Source of the DNA: Linnemannia elongata
Taxonomy: Eukaryota > Mortierellomycota > Mortierellomycetes > Mortierellales > Mortierellaceae
Reading direction: 5' to 3'
Assembly: GCA_036320915.1 (NCBI GenBank)
Contig: JAXBDG010000002.1
Span: 372,001 to 436,000, forward strand
DNA length: 64,000 nt
Under the pieces are notes generated by a model. It was not told the DNA's origin and did no database searches. It saw nothing but the letters and a program-made list of their open reading frames with translations. Below, in pieces: positions 45,259 to 58,100 of this stretch. The position numbers were made by a program, and so were the translations under genes. Every line of letters begins with the position of its first letter. Position 1 is the first letter of the stretch.

Positions 45259-48200
45259 ATGGGACAAAACAACTCCACCCACTCGAGGTCAAGCAGGCGC
45301 CAAGCCTCGGCTGCTGTCACCTCCTCCTCCTCGAGGACAAGGAACTTTCGCTCTTCCTCTACTCCTGCCACCACCACCACTCCTGGCTCACACCTCCCTT
45401 CGCCTCCTCCTTCCTCCTCCTCCTCTACTTCTCCTTCGCCCCCCGCCACGCCTTTTACCAGCAACAATAACGGCAGTTCTCCCGGTTCTGTGTCTGCTGC
45501 CGCTGCTAGTGTCCTTGCTCACTCTTCGTCCTCACCTCTTCCACCTACAACCACAGCAAGCTCAACCCCAGGGACAAGGACCTCAACGACACCTCACGGC
45601 TATTCTCATTCACCCCTCCACCAACACCTTCCTCGTGCGAATACCTACCACTCCAACCACATTCATTCGAATTCACCTCATTCACACCACCACCACCAAC
45701 AGAATAACGCAGCCCAACAACAGCAACAACAACATCAGCAACAGAGACCCCTCGGTACAGGCAGCACTCTGCCAGCCAACTCATCCAATCCTATCTGGCA
45801 CGATCGCCATTCAACCGTGTCCGGGCCTGTTTCAACAACATCTACTACTGCTGCAGTCACTGGGGCTTCTTCCTCTTCCTCTGCTACAGCGCCCTCGCGC
45901 GTCCTTCGCTCAACCACCCGACGACGACGACTTCTCTCAGCGTTCTACCCTCTCCTCTCCCGAAACAGCAGTAGCCGAGGCGATACAACTGTTTCTTCTT
46001 CTCCTGGTTCCGGTGAGCCAAGCACGAGTCATACCCAGAGTCAAAGCCATGGTCAGAGCAATCGTTTGAGTAGCAACAGCAACGCAACTCTCAACACCAC
46101 CCCTGAGACTCGCTCACCCCGTCATCGCCAACCAGACCGCCCTCTTTCCAGAAACGGGCTCCAACCCACTCAGTCCACCAGCCGTTTGTCCCGGGGACGC
46201 AGTCGAGTCCAACGAAGGTACGACGAGCAGTCCATACGAAGTCTGCGATCGACCTCGAGCCGTTCTTCCAGCGTCTTGACTTCACCCCCTTCTGCGCCTT
46301 CTGCAGCGCATGCAACGGGTGCAGCTGCAGCTGCATCCATGGTCCCACCGACATCCACGCATTCTCCAATATATTACCAGCACTCCTCAACCCCACAGAC
46401 TGAGCCCATGGAGCTCGACCACGGGGTACACACTTCAACGCTAATTCCCAATCATTACCAGCAGCATCAACATCACTACCAATATCAGCAACACATGCAT
46501 TTGCAGCAGCAACAACTTCAGCAGGAGCAACACATGTCTCTCGACCCTCATGGTGCGCCTGCGCACTTCATGCCTGTCGATCACGCCACATCCACTCGAA
46601 TGACCGTGGCACGGTCGAGAACGGACGACTCGGTCTTCAGTGGGCGTTCAGCTGGTGCCCCCACAGAGGCCAGCCTGGGCTCTCGTTCAGAAGCCAGTCA
46701 CACCTCTAATTCTACAAGACCTGATCCCAGCAGCCACATTCGGTTTGGGGGACTCTTCGTGGGGCTGTCCAACCCACGGGGTGGCACCTCCATCTCGTCT
46801 AGTCTCATGCCTCTCCAGCCAAACTCTGAGGACGAGGAAGATTACGGCCATTCTGCAGAGGACGACCGGAGTCAACGAAGAACAAGCAGTCTCTATCACC
46901 ATCTCGACCTTGGATCCACAGCCACGGATACTGAACAGCAACAGCAACATCAGGGAGCAGGGTCAAGGGCTTCAGCAGGAGAGAGTCGGCGACCACGTCC
47001 ACCACGGGCCAGTCGATATCCACCTCCCGACCTAGTCGCAGAACTGATTCAAGGACAATTTGAACAAGCATTAGCCGAATCTGCCGCGACAGCATCTTCA
47101 ACCCCAACCATTCCTTCGGGGGCTCTTCGCACCACTTCAGCTACTACGCCATCAATACCAACTGAGGCGACCCCATCATGGACAGAGTCTATACAGCCAC
47201 AACAACAACAACAACAACAACAACAGCAGCAGCAGCAGCAGCAACATCAACTACAACATCAGCAGGCAGTACCGTCAGATCACCTGGCAACTCTCCCGCG
47301 ACCCAACTCTTCCAGCACGTCACTGGAGACAGTCAACAATAGCACTGCCGCTGGCGAAAGTCGCAGGGGTGGCTCTACAAGTGCAGGAAGCAGTACGAGC
47401 GAGACACCATCGGATTCAGCCTTGGGCGAGGACCTCTTTGGTCGCAGGAGTACGAGGATACACAGGAGACGACTTCGATCATCTAGCCTGCGAGGTCTCT
47501 TGGGATTTCAGCCAATGAGCAGTGTCATGACAGAGGAGCGCTTGACAGGAACTTCTACCATCGAAGGCGAATCTTTGCCAGAACATCGCAACAGGAGCAC
47601 TCAGGGTCCCGATGGAAATATGGATAGGCCACGACTGGTTGAGACGCGTTTTTTTGCTCGTCTGATTGCAGAACTTGGACGTGGATTGCGCGGTCATAGC
47701 GCGCAGACCTCGGAGAATAGTGGTGATCGCGTTTCAAGTGGATCCACAGCAGTGCCTACCACTCCCACAGAATTTGTCACGGAGGCTTCGTTGTCGTCGA
47801 ACAGCGCCACCAATGAGATGGCCGACTCGATAGGAACAGAAAGCGGGACAACAGTTGCTACACCACTTTCAACAGCGATGGAAACTACTCCTGCGACGGA
47901 TGCAACTTCATCATCAATGGGAGAGTCGACCACAGAACCTAGCCCACCAGTCCGGCCTCGAAGACATACGACCATCCGGTTTATTCAGATTGGAGAAGGT
48001 GGGCGATTTGACCTTGGTGGAGGAAGACGATCGAGGAGCCGCTCCACCGGGACAGGACAGGGACCTCTTCGAAACGATTCTCCGGAGGGTACGACTGGAC
48101 TGGCACGGGAGGACCTTGCAGACGCGATCATCATGTTGTTGAGTAATGCAAGCACTGCTGCCGGTCTGGAAGGCGAGTCCTCTGAAAATGCCCCAGATGG

Positions 48201-48908
48201 TCCCGAAGGGTCAAGGCCAGGGCGGTCTCGACGATCCCCCTGGCTTGTCCTCACCTTATCGGGAGCATGTAAGTCACAATTGTCTTTTGTTTTTGTTTTT
48301 TGTTTTTTCCAATGTTTTGCCGACGTTTGTTCTTGTTTCTCATGCGATTTCTTCTTTCTCGGTAACTGAAAACAAAATAGTCCTCGGCAGCCTGCTGGCA
48401 GGCTCTGGAGGAGAAGGAGAGGAAGGAGGAATGAGTTATGATGATCTGTGGGCGTTGTCCAACTTGATCGGACCTGCGAGACCGACGACGACAACGCAGG
48501 AGGCGATTGACAATGCAGGTTTCCATGTGGGCCAGTTTGACGATGCATCCAAGGGGATGCGCGGGTTTCATACGCTAGGCGATGGATCCAAATGTCTTGT
48601 CTGCATGAGTGACTATGAGGAAGGTGAGGACATGAGGGCGTTGGGGTGCAAGCATGGTTTCCATCAGGAATGCATCGACAAGGTATGATTCTTAATTCTA
48701 GATGCAAAAAAAAGTGTGTCATGCATGCAGACTAAAGTAGGGTATTGATGCTTACCAACTCCCCCCTTTTTTTTGTTTGATATATACCAAAAACAAAAAA
48801 CAGTGGCTCACGACTGGAGCGAACAAGTGTCCGGTGTGTCGAGCAGCAGCTGTGGTCTCGTCTGAACCTGCGGCGACGGCAGGTGGGCCATTGGCCAGTG
48901 AGGATTGA
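45259..48908 (+). CDS. RING-H2 E3 ubiquitin ligase with N-myristoylation signal and long disordered region
   Basis: Exons are 45259-48268, 48381-48682 and 48804-48908, giving 1,138 residues. The start MGQNNSTHSRSSRRQ fits an N-myristoylation site (Gly2, Ser/Thr at position 6) followed by basic residues, which suggests membrane attachment. About 1,000 residues are Ser/Thr/Gln/His-rich and disordered, with a CAG/CAA glutamine run near 47200-47250. The last 100 residues hold a RING-H2 finger split by intron 2: CLVCMSDYEEGEDMRALGCK, HGFHQECIDK then WLTTGANKCPVCR. It has the C3-H2-C3 order and the usual spacing, so an E2-binding ligase is likely. Just before the finger is a segment (DLWALSNLIGPARP, then EAIDNAGF) also found in other fungal RING proteins. 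I cannot assign a named ortholog or substrate. Confidence 0.85.
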
Positions 48909-49770
48909 GGAGTGAGCGAACCAAGCAAGGCCGAATATATCCAAGCGATACGTCCCCTTTGTACAATAACAACAAATACAACAACAAAAAAGAGTGTTCT
49001 TCCTCCTCTATCGTTGCCCCTGTGATACATTTGTCCGCTCAATTGAAGGGGAGAACGAAAGAGAAGAAAATAGAGAAAAAGAACATTGGACACGATCGTG
49101 GTACAAACAAATGACAGCGGTAATGCGCTTCCGTCTCTCTTCTCTCTCTTTTGTGTTCACCAGCATGATTTGTTTTGTGTCCACACGCCATCGTTTTCTC
49201 TTAATTGCATGGCGCTGAGCAATTGGGGAAGGGAAGGATCCAATCCAGTCCATTTGAATCCTTTGTCCTTTGTCACCGCACTCGCAATTCTCGTCGAATG
49301 AATTACCTCTTTTCTCTCCATTAGAACGAAGGCTGCCCATTGGGTGTCCACGCTAGTTGTCAACCTCAGCGAGGCACAGTACCTTTTTTTTTTTTTTTTT
49401 CATTTTCATTCTCCTTTTTTTGTTGTCCCTGCTCAGGCTAATTCTCCACCTTTTGTCCAGCCCTGTCCTGGTTGGGCGTTGTGCCCAGTAGTAATTTCAA
49501 TCCCCGTCTGTCTGTTCATTGTTGTTATCGCTTCATTCTTTATTTTTTCCTTTCTCTCTTCCAATTGCACTATTTTCCTTAGCCTCACTTTTCTTTACCC
49601 TCACTCTTTCTGTCTTATTCCTCCCCTGATCATCCATCCTTCACTCTTCCACTCTCTCATCACCCTTTCCACCTTTCACTATCTTACTACACCATCACAC
49701 AACCTCATCACACCAACGACCAACTCCCTCATCCTAAAAAACTGAGCCGAGGCTCATCAACAATCTCACC
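48909..49770. other. intergenic: RING gene 3' flank and CT-rich leader of the next gene
   Basis: No gene is seen. The first half is A/GA-rich. A T20 run lies at about 49382-49401, and from about 49400 to 49740 there is a CT-rich then AC-rich leader. Confidence 0.5.
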
Positions 49771-51822
49771 ATGAGTTTACCCCGATTCCTTCGAGGCCTT
49801 CAAAAGAAGCCAGCAATCCCTGTTCAACCTGACCCCAATCTCTCCGACTCCAGCTCGTCTTCCTCTTCCAGTGGACCTAAAGATGCACTCGGGTTCCCCA
49901 TCCCCATCTACACCGTCATCACCCCTACAGCAAACCCAACGACGACTGCTGCTGGAAACGATAGCAATAGCAGCAACCCGGGACCGATGGATATAGTTGC
50001 ACCTGAATATCGACTCTCGGCAGCCTCGATGGTTTCTTCGGGAGGTTCCTCGGCAGAAGCAGATGCAGACTCGAGCTTCAATACCCCGACCATCTCTGTC
50101 TTCCTTGCTGGAAGTCAATTGGTGACTAGCGACAATAACAACGACAGTAACAACAATAAGGTCAAGAGCAGATCTTCTCGGTCCTCGTCCGTCTCCTTGG
50201 TCAACTCTTCCTCCTTCCACCACCGACCCGCTGGTTCCACAACACCTGCTACGACTACTGCGACCAAGGACAACACTCGATTACTGTCCAAATCCGTCCC
50301 TTCAACATCCCCCCTATACCTGTCTCTCTCTGTCCCCCCTCCTCCCTCTACAACTCTCCCCTCTATCCCTATCCTTACCTCAACAGCAACAATGACGACT
50401 CCGATGGTCAACTTGACTTCGCCAAGCCAAACCCGCCCACCTCAGATCATATACCCATCCAACACCTCCTCCTCCTTCTCAGTCGCCAATACCACTACCG
50501 CAGCTACCCCAGGAACCGCAACAGCAGAAACCACAACATCCACGCCGACTAGGACAACGCTGGGATTTGATATTGTGGTCTCGTATATTGAGGACCGGTC
50601 GGATAGTGGTAGTGGGAGTGGTAGTAGCAGTGGTGCATCGAGCAAGAGGAATTCCCGTTCGATGGCAATTGCGAGCGAAATGGGTGTGTTTGGTGGCGTT
50701 GATCAGATGCAACAAATTACGGGAGCAGGAGAATCTGAAGCAGGTGTAGGAGATGGTGCCAAGGGCGGTAAAACTGGGCGAATCCGATCTAACGCGATTG
50801 CCCAGCAGCAACCACAACAGCAGCCTCTTGAAGGAGACGATGACCATGCGAAAAGAAATCCTGAGACTTCCTCAACTTCTTCACCTTCCTCTTCCTCATC
50901 CTCCTTCTCGAACAACACGAGCCCAGACGGGAGCTTGACGGCGACTGCAGGAGCTATGGCAGCCGCGGTGATTCAACGTGGACCCCGCTGTAGTAACAAC
51001 TCTGACCTGGAACAGTCACCTGAGACCTTGTCTTGCGATATGGTTGGTGCAACCGTTGTCGTCCAGGAACATACAGCCAGACAGCTGAAGCGCAACAGCA
51101 ACAGCAGCAATAACAAATCGACGACGATATCTTCTGCACGCTCAAGATCATCGTCAACTCCTTTGATTGCTCCGGCATCCTTGTCAGCTACTGCCGGTAT
51201 TCCTGCTGCCGGTGCGTCAGTGTCATCATCATCGTCCATCTCGTCATCTTCTTCCTCCTCGTCCGCTTCGGCAACAGGATCTGGCTCAAATTCAACTGCA
51301 GCATCTCGACCGGTCTCTATCCTAAAACATGCTCAACCACTCCCGCCGCAATTGCAGCAGCGACCCAAGTCGATCCTACGTACGCGATCAGGAAGTCACC
51401 CGTTGCTCCCAGTGCCTTCGCGTCCTGCGTCAATGTCACTCTCTGAACCACCCAGCCCACAACACTCGCCGACCAAGAGCACGTTCCCTCCGGGAGCGCG
51501 TCTTTCAATCACATCGGATACTTCGTCCTTGTCTCGATCTTCGTCTTTCCTTCGACATGATCCCATGGAGCAGCAGTCTTCACCAATCATTGGAGCTGTG
51601 AATACGGTAACATCGGCGACAGCAACCAAAAATGGTAGCAGGAGGGGTAGTACTCAGTCGTCGCATCGTCGACTCTCTTCCAAGGATCTGGAAGGCATTC
51701 GTTCAGGTACAGTACTTGCTATTTGTACAGTCAATTATTGTTGGGATTTTTTTTTTATTACCACGGTGTATGTATGTAAAGGGGTGTGGGATTCAGGGAA
51801 TGAAGAGCGGGGGTTAAAATGA
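49771..51822 (+). CDS. Ser/Thr-rich disordered protein of unknown function
   Basis: The open frame from ATG at 49771 is continuous to TGA at 51822 (683 residues). It contains a 90-base segment (51707-51796) with GTACAG at its 5' end and ATTCAG at its 3' end. Removing it keeps the frame and gives 653 residues ending RSGNEERGLK. The N-terminus MSLPRFLRGLQKKPAIPVQP is basic and amphipathic. The rest is rich in Ser, Thr, Ala and Pro, with basic Ser motifs such as RPVSILKHAQP and RPKSILRTRSGSHP. No domain is recognised. Strong codon-frame bias, a standard leader and a good start context support a real gene. Function is unknown. A third option is that exon 1 splices to a distant exon not recognised here. 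Confidence 0.6.
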   Translation: MSLPRFLRGLQKKPAIPVQPDPNLSDSSSSSSSSGPKDALGFPIPIYTVITPTANPTTTAAGNDSNSSNPGPMDIVAPEYRLSAASMVSSGGSSAEADADSSFNTPTISVFLAGSQLVTSDNNNDSNNNKVKSRSSRSSSVSLVNSSSFHHRPAGSTTPATTTATKDNTRLLSKSVPSTSPLYLSLSVPPPPSTTLPSIPILTSTATMTTPMVNLTSPSQTRPPQIIYPSNTSSSFSVANTTTAATPGTATAETTTSTPTRTTLGFDIVVSYIEDRSDSGSGSGSSSGASSKRNSRSMAIASEMGVFGGVDQMQQITGAGESEAGVGDGAKGGKTGRIRSNAIAQQQPQQQPLEGDDDHAKRNPETSSTSSPSSSSSSFSNNTSPDGSLTATAGAMAAAVIQRGPRCSNNSDLEQSPETLSCDMVGATVVVQEHTARQLKRNSNSSNNKSTTISSARSRSSSTPLIAPASLSATAGIPAAGASVSSSSSISSSSSSSSASATGSGSNSTAASRPVSILKHAQPLPPQLQQRPKSILRTRSGSHPLLPVPSRPASMSLSEPPSPQHSPTKSTFPPGARLSITSDTSSLSRSSSFLRHDPMEQQSSPIIGAVNTVTSATATKNGSRRGSTQSSHRRLSSKDLEGIRSGTVLAICTVNYCWDFFFITTVYVCKGVWDSGNEERGLK

Positions 51823-51959
51823 TAGCCATGTTTTTCTTTCTTTTTTCCTTCCCGCTTTCTCTCTCTCTCACTCTCGGAGGAATATTGTCTTTTTTTTTAT
51901 TGCCACCGTCAACTCCTACTGTTTTCCTTTGTTGCATCGTTCACTTTCTCTCTCGCTCA

Positions 51960-51962
<3 letters not shown>

Positions 51963-51999
<37 letters not shown>
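51963..51999 (+). repeat. T37 homopolymer
   Basis: Thirty-seven consecutive T residues lie about 140 bases after the disordered-protein stop codon. Confidence 0.9.
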
Positions 52000-52002
<3 letters not shown>

Positions 52003-52389
52003 GTGACAAAGAGGAAATAACAGTAATGTACCCAATTCATAATAAGAGAAAAACTGAGCGATAAAGAGACAAAAAAAAGAAAGAAAGAAAGAAAGAAAAC
52101 AGAGATTGAGCATTCTCGGCGGCCCTTCGCACAAAAAAAAAGAAGGGGAGAGTTGTGAAGGAGGTGAACTTTGATAAAAGAAAGGTCAGGTACCAGATTA
52201 CAATGCCTTCAACAAAAACAGTAACAGAAATGATTGACCATACAGCAGCGGCAGCAGCAGTAGCATTTGGGGTACTGTAGCAGATGCCCGGGAAGCCATG
52301 TTGTCGTTGACGCCCTGAATGCGAGAGGAGTGGGAGAGGAAAAGTAAATGGGAGAGAGGAGCACGACAGAGATCAAGGAGAAAGAGAAC

Positions 52390-52391
<2 letters not shown>

Positions 52392-52461
<70 letters not shown>
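52392..52461 (+). repeat. (GA)35 microsatellite
   Basis: About 70 bases of uninterrupted GA dinucleotide, the longest dinucleotide repeat in the window. Confidence 0.9.
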
Positions 52462-52463
<2 letters not shown>

Positions 52464-55150
52464 AGAAGGTGAGAGCGAGCGAGAAGGAGGGGACGGGGGA
52501 AGAGGGAGGAAAGAAGGAGAGAGGGAAGGGGTGATATTTTGAGCTAGGCACGGACGGGGTGACTGGGTTGACAAAGATACAAAGGAAAGTACGAAAAGGA
52601 AAAAGAAGGGATTTCAGGAGACAAATGCTATTGTGAGTAGAGTTGGGCATTCATTCAATTCCTTTATTGTTTTTCGAGGGTCATTATTGATTGGGATGAG
52701 AGTAACAGCCGAGTGAAGTCGGTCGATGGAGAGACAGGATGTTGAGCCATGGAGTAATGGTGTTGGTGGTGTTGGGGTCCATAGGTTGTTTCCCTTTTTC
52801 GATTTACATTGTACTGAAGCATCCTTGACTTGAAAAAAAGGAGCAAAGGAGGGGTATGAGAATGAGTAGACTTGCGGGTGTTTGGTGTAGAGTGAAGAAT
52901 GAAGCGAGTAGTGTGGCATGAATGAGGTGGAGGAAAGATGACAAAAGGAGGGTAAACAAACAAACACTACAACGGTCTGGGCGAGACTGGGTTCAGGGGT
53001 ATAGGTTGAGGGACGTGGGTTGGGGGACTCGTTCGAAGGACCGATTGAACAAACGAGCGAACCAGTGAAGCGCATGAACGATTTCACGATGCAAGCAAAC
53101 GATGAATATGCAGATGTACATTATACTTGAAGAGGAAACCAGAGGAAAATGCTTCTTCGTTGATTTTATTTGCATATATGGTGGATCGGACGCTTATTTG
53201 CATTAATGGTCTCTTTTTAGCCTCATTGACATCTATCATTATCGTTGTTTGACATTAATGTTGTATTGGGGCATTGCTGTTGGGTTGTGTCTTTGTCGTT
53301 ACTTGTTGTCGCTACAGTTGAAGCTAGTATCGTTGTCCTTTTTTATTATTTTTTTTGTTGTTTTTCTCGTTTTATCTTTTCCTTTCCTCCACCCTCGTTA
53401 TTCCCTTCGTCGTTGCACCTTTCCCCTTCCTTCTCTCTCTCTTCCTCCCCTTCTTCCCTCTCTCTCCCTTCCTCTCTTCTTTTCTTCTTTGGCGAATCCC
53501 CTCCAAGAACAATTCGCCCCCCTCACTTGTCAACTCGCTCTTGACCAAAGCTCGACACCACATTCTTTTACCCTTACAATTCTCATCCCTACCACGGCTC
53601 TTCTCCATCTTGCTATCCTGCTTTCGCCCATCCAACCCATCACCATCATCATCAACACACAGCAAACACAGATCGCTATCTCTCTCAACTCCATTTTCAC
53701 GCTTTTGACGACCCTTTCTTTTCACGACCAATCCTTCTCGACACGACGCACACAACCATACGCATTGCACGCGCCTTTTTTTCGTTTTAGTTGGTCTCGG
53801 TAAATAATTCGAAAAGGAGCAGAGAGCAGATACAGAGAAGAATGGTGACTTTTTGAGACATTGTCAAAAAAAAAAGGTGCCAATCGCAAACATGGAATGT
53901 TATAGTTCACCTTTTTTTTTGCTCTTTCGTTCTTGTTGTTGTTGTTACACACATGGATCGATCTTTAGTTGTTTGTTGCTTGATGCTCAAACAAGCAGGT
54001 GCTTCCAATTAGCTTGGCTATGTGTGTGTGTTTGTGTTGGACTATCACAGTTTAATCTATTTTTTTTTTGGTGGTCCGGGTGCTGCCTTTTTTTGTGTCT
54101 CGTACCTGAATATCAGTGTGTGTGGGAGAGTGCGAGAGAGCAGCATCGAGGCGAGATGAGGCTGGAAGGAGAGGGACCCGAAAGGAAGGGTCGAGGAAAT
54201 GCGATGCGGATGAGTGGTTCATTGTTGTTTATCAGGGACAAACTATAGCAACGATAACAATAACAGCGAAGGAGCGGACGGACGGACAAAGCAGGGACAG
54301 GGACAAGCAAAAGCAAAGGCGAGGCAGAAAAGACAGGGCAGGGACAGATCTCATACACATACACACAGAGAATGGAGAGAAAGAGAGAGAAAGAGAACAA
54401 GGACAACGGTGGTTCCTTGGAAGGGCCAAGGAAACAACATCGGATGTGGTTCACGAGGGAAAGAACAGAAGGAACATCAGCAGCGAATGAAAATGGGTCA
54501 AAATGCATATCAGTCTCACCTTTCTCTTTTTCTTTGTGAAATTGTCCAACAAACGAACTAACAAACGCCATCCATCTCTTCTTTTTCTTTTTCCTCTTCC
54601 TTCTTCGTCTTCACCTTTCCTTCCCTTTCCTTTCACTCTCTTTTGTTTTCATTGCTCCATCCCCATTTCACTTGCATCCTCTCCACCTTGCTTCTTTCTG
54701 CTCACCACTCTCGCTTTCTCTCTCTCTCTCTCCTCTCACACTTTATTTACAATTTACCCGCCCTTTTTTTGTACCTTTCAATTGTTGTGCTCATAATATC
54801 ATACATTCTCGTACATACCCAACCCCACTTTTGGCTTCTGCTCTTATACCTCTTCACCTATTCTTGTCACTCTCATATTTCTTCTCTCTTGCTCTCTGCT
54901 TTTTACCTTACTTTTTTTATTCTCTGCATTACACACACACACGCTCACTCCCACTCTCTCAATCTCGCTCTTCTTCTCTCATTCTCCCCTTTCTCCTATT
55001 CTTTCTCTCTTTCCCTCCTTTCTTCTTTCTGTATCTCTCTCTATCTCCTCTTTCGTTATTTCCTCTTCCCTTTTCACAGCCAACTCCTCCCAAAGCAGTT
55101 TGCCGTCGGAACCCTCTCGACCACGAAACCCCTCTTCAACTACACAACAT

Positions 55151-58100
55151 ATGAGGGCCGATCACGACGAATACGACAACAACAACATTAATAACAACAG
55201 CACCTCTAAACGGCGGCAAACCCCACAGGAAACCCTTGCTTCAGGAGCTCCTCCTGTTTCCAATCGTCTCTCCTTCCCATCCCTCAACGACTACAGCCCT
55301 TTAGATACCTCTGCCTCTACTTCAACCGCCTCTTCTACCACTACAACAACCACAGCCATGGCCGCCCCACTTGTTGCCACAGTCCCTCCCGAAAACTATA
55401 CCCCTCTCACCCTCAAGAGCGTCCGTGCAGCAAAGTCCAGGAACAAACTTCGACAAGAGTCCCAGATCGGAGTAGCGACCGGTATCCGACGGAACTCACT
55501 GCCAAAATCAGCCCTTATGATGACGACGAGTTCAGGGGGAAATGAAGGGTCAATAGCTGGATTTTCTTCTACAACACCACCTCCTCCTGTCAATCACCTC
55601 CCGCCTCTGCCCAGCACACCGTCCCCCTCCAACAACAACTACGTCTCCGACAATCTAGAAATGTCAGCGCTGCTGAATGCAAGTCCTGGCAGGCGAAGGG
55701 CGACCTCTCCGTCGATATTGTCGCCCCTTCATTCCCTTCCGACCGACCCTTCCCCTTCCTTGTCCTTGTCCTCCTCCCCCTCTGCCGCTGTTGCTTCTTC
55801 TTCGCGCAGGCGTGAAAGTTCCACAGCGTCGACGTCTGGACTAGTTCATATGCCCATCATCATGCCACGACCCATCCTCAAGGACACTTCTGCCAGGGAT
55901 AAAATGCGCGAGAGCTGGATGTCAGAGGTTCCTGGAATCACTATATCAGGAACATCGACTACCAGTGGTAGCATTCGATCGGTCGTCGGCAGTGGAGGAG
56001 CTCCGTATTCTCAAGGGTCAGCATCGCCCTCGCCCGTGGCGCCACCCAAGAGTCTGGCCAGAGCCAACAGTGCCGGTGCAAAGCGGCAGTCCAAGTTGAA
56101 CCGAAACTCTGCAACAGAACACGACCAGGATGCGCTGACACCCAGGCCGCGCCAAGGAAGTTCAGGATACGGACCCGATTACCGGCCTCGGAGGCAGAGT
56201 GGTGGGCCGGGCCATTTGTTGTTCACGTTTGATGTGTCGGCGGCTTCAAGTGCCGACTTTGAGAGCGAGGAGTACGAGGACAGCGAGATTGACGATCGGG
56301 AGGAGTTGTATTCCAAACATTTACAAGAGCAGTACACCCGGCTTCAGCAATCGCAACTTCGCCAATCGTCCATGGATGGCGGCAGTGCTCTTTCGGCGGC
56401 AGTTATGGCGGCAGGATCAAGACTGCCGAACAGCAGCAATGGTGGCGAAGACAACATCCCCTATTTGGCCAAGCGTAGACAACGCAAGTCGTTGGGAGAC
56501 GAATTGGATGTGCCACCTGTGCCCGAGAAGAGTATGCAGAGGAAACGAGTGTCGACCATGGGCGCGACGACCTTGCCGCCCATGTCGACTTCGTTGGCTT
56601 CAGCTCTCTCCACCGTCAACAACTCCTCGAACTCCGGGGCGGCGGAGACTCTGTCATCTATTACCCGTTCCAACACGACTAATCACCAGAAAATGAAGGG
56701 ACCGTATGGAGGTGGGGCGATTGGTGGAGGAGGAGCCATTGGAGGCGGAGGTGGCAGTATTGGCGGCAATTCATTGTCGTTCGAGCCGCTCTTTGCTCTC
56801 AAAGATTCAGGATCAGACAGTAACGGCAGACGAGTAGGAGGAAGCGATTCAAAATTACTGTTGCAGGGGGCTGGACAGAATGGAAATGGTGGAGCTTTGG
56901 GAAGCCGACTCTCGGAAGTCTCGGATGCTGATTGGTACACGGCTCTCTTGACCATCGACCCTAACCAGCAGGGCGTTTCTATCATGGACCTGAGTAAGAG
57001 GGGACTGACTGAAGTTCCCTCGGGTCTGCCATCCAGTAAGTGCCTGTCGATCTCTTGGAGTTTTGTTGCGATGTTACTCTGTTACTTGGTAGAAGGGGGG
57101 GGATTATGAAAACGAGTGAGGTAACTGTTCTGTCACCACCCACTAACAGAATTACCTATTTATTTTTTCACTCTGATATAGCCATCACCCATCTGCGCCT
57201 CGCCTACAACTTGGTCCAGATCCTGACGCCCATCACCAGTCTGACGGCTCTTCACCACCTCCAAGTGCTGGACTTGTGCGATAACCAACTGGAGATCCTC
57301 CCCCCCGAGCTGGGCCTGTTGACTCGACTGAAGGAGCTCTATCTGTCAAACAACAAGCTCTACAAGCTGCCTGATACCATCCAGCGGATGGCTCGCCTGG
57401 AAGTTCTTGATGTGCGGAATAACCAGTTCTATCTATTGAGTAAGTACATTTTTTTCTTTCCCTTGTTTCGCACTTTCTTGCCTTCCTTTCCTCCTTTTTT
57501 TTGATTCCTGCACTCCTATCCCCCTCATTTACCTCGTGGTTCTTGTTCGCCCTGCCAAATTTTTTTTCTTGCATTTTGCTTTCTTACTGCTGGCTTTTGG
57601 CTTTTTTTGACCCCTTGAATTCGCATACTGGCTTCTTTGCCATGAAGATATCAACTCGCATGTTATCAACAATAATTTCGCACTGACCCGATGGTTTACT
57701 TTACAAATCCATATAGATCCCGTTGTTGGACGACTCAAGGCTCTTCGTCAATTGGATGTGAGAAACAACCAGCTCAAGTCCCTCCCTCCATTGCTCTACA
57801 TGCTCTCCTCAACCCTAACCCTCCTCTTGGTCGACGGAAACCAGTTTGTCCAGCCCTTTTCGGACTTGCTTCAACCCCTCATGTCGGACGACACCGAATC
57901 CCAGGCCTCAACATCTGCACGCCAGTCTTACCTTGGTGATGACCCTTATAGCGACTCTGGAAACAACTCTGGAGGCAGGAAGATGTCTACAGGAGGAGGA
58001 GTAATGTATGAGCCATGGAGGAGGTCAGTTGCACCTCTTCAACCTAGACGTGGCAACAATGGCGGTGTCCCTGTTCTGGCCAAGCGTCGGTCCCATGGCG

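Larger units (their letters stand above)
51823..55150. other. repeat-rich intergenic stretch without a supported gene
   Basis: This contains T37 at 51963-51999, a (GAAA)n patch at about 52078-52098 and a (GA)35 microsatellite at 52392-52461. CT-rich islands lie at 53390-53480 and from about 54500 to 55080. I found no frame with domain-like content. The last island is the leader of the LRR-RhoGEF gene, and a TTCACAG at 55073-55079 could be the end of a 5' UTR intron. Confidence 0.5.

Noticed and set aside
44714..46069. 451-codon open frame over the RING gene leader
   Set aside because: Its first half is a pyrimidine-rich leader and its second half is an alternate frame of the RING gene. There is no domain content.
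52392..52461. (GA)35 region as a coding RE/ER repeat protein
   Set aside because: The flanking frames on both strands are pure microsatellite translation with no unique sequence.
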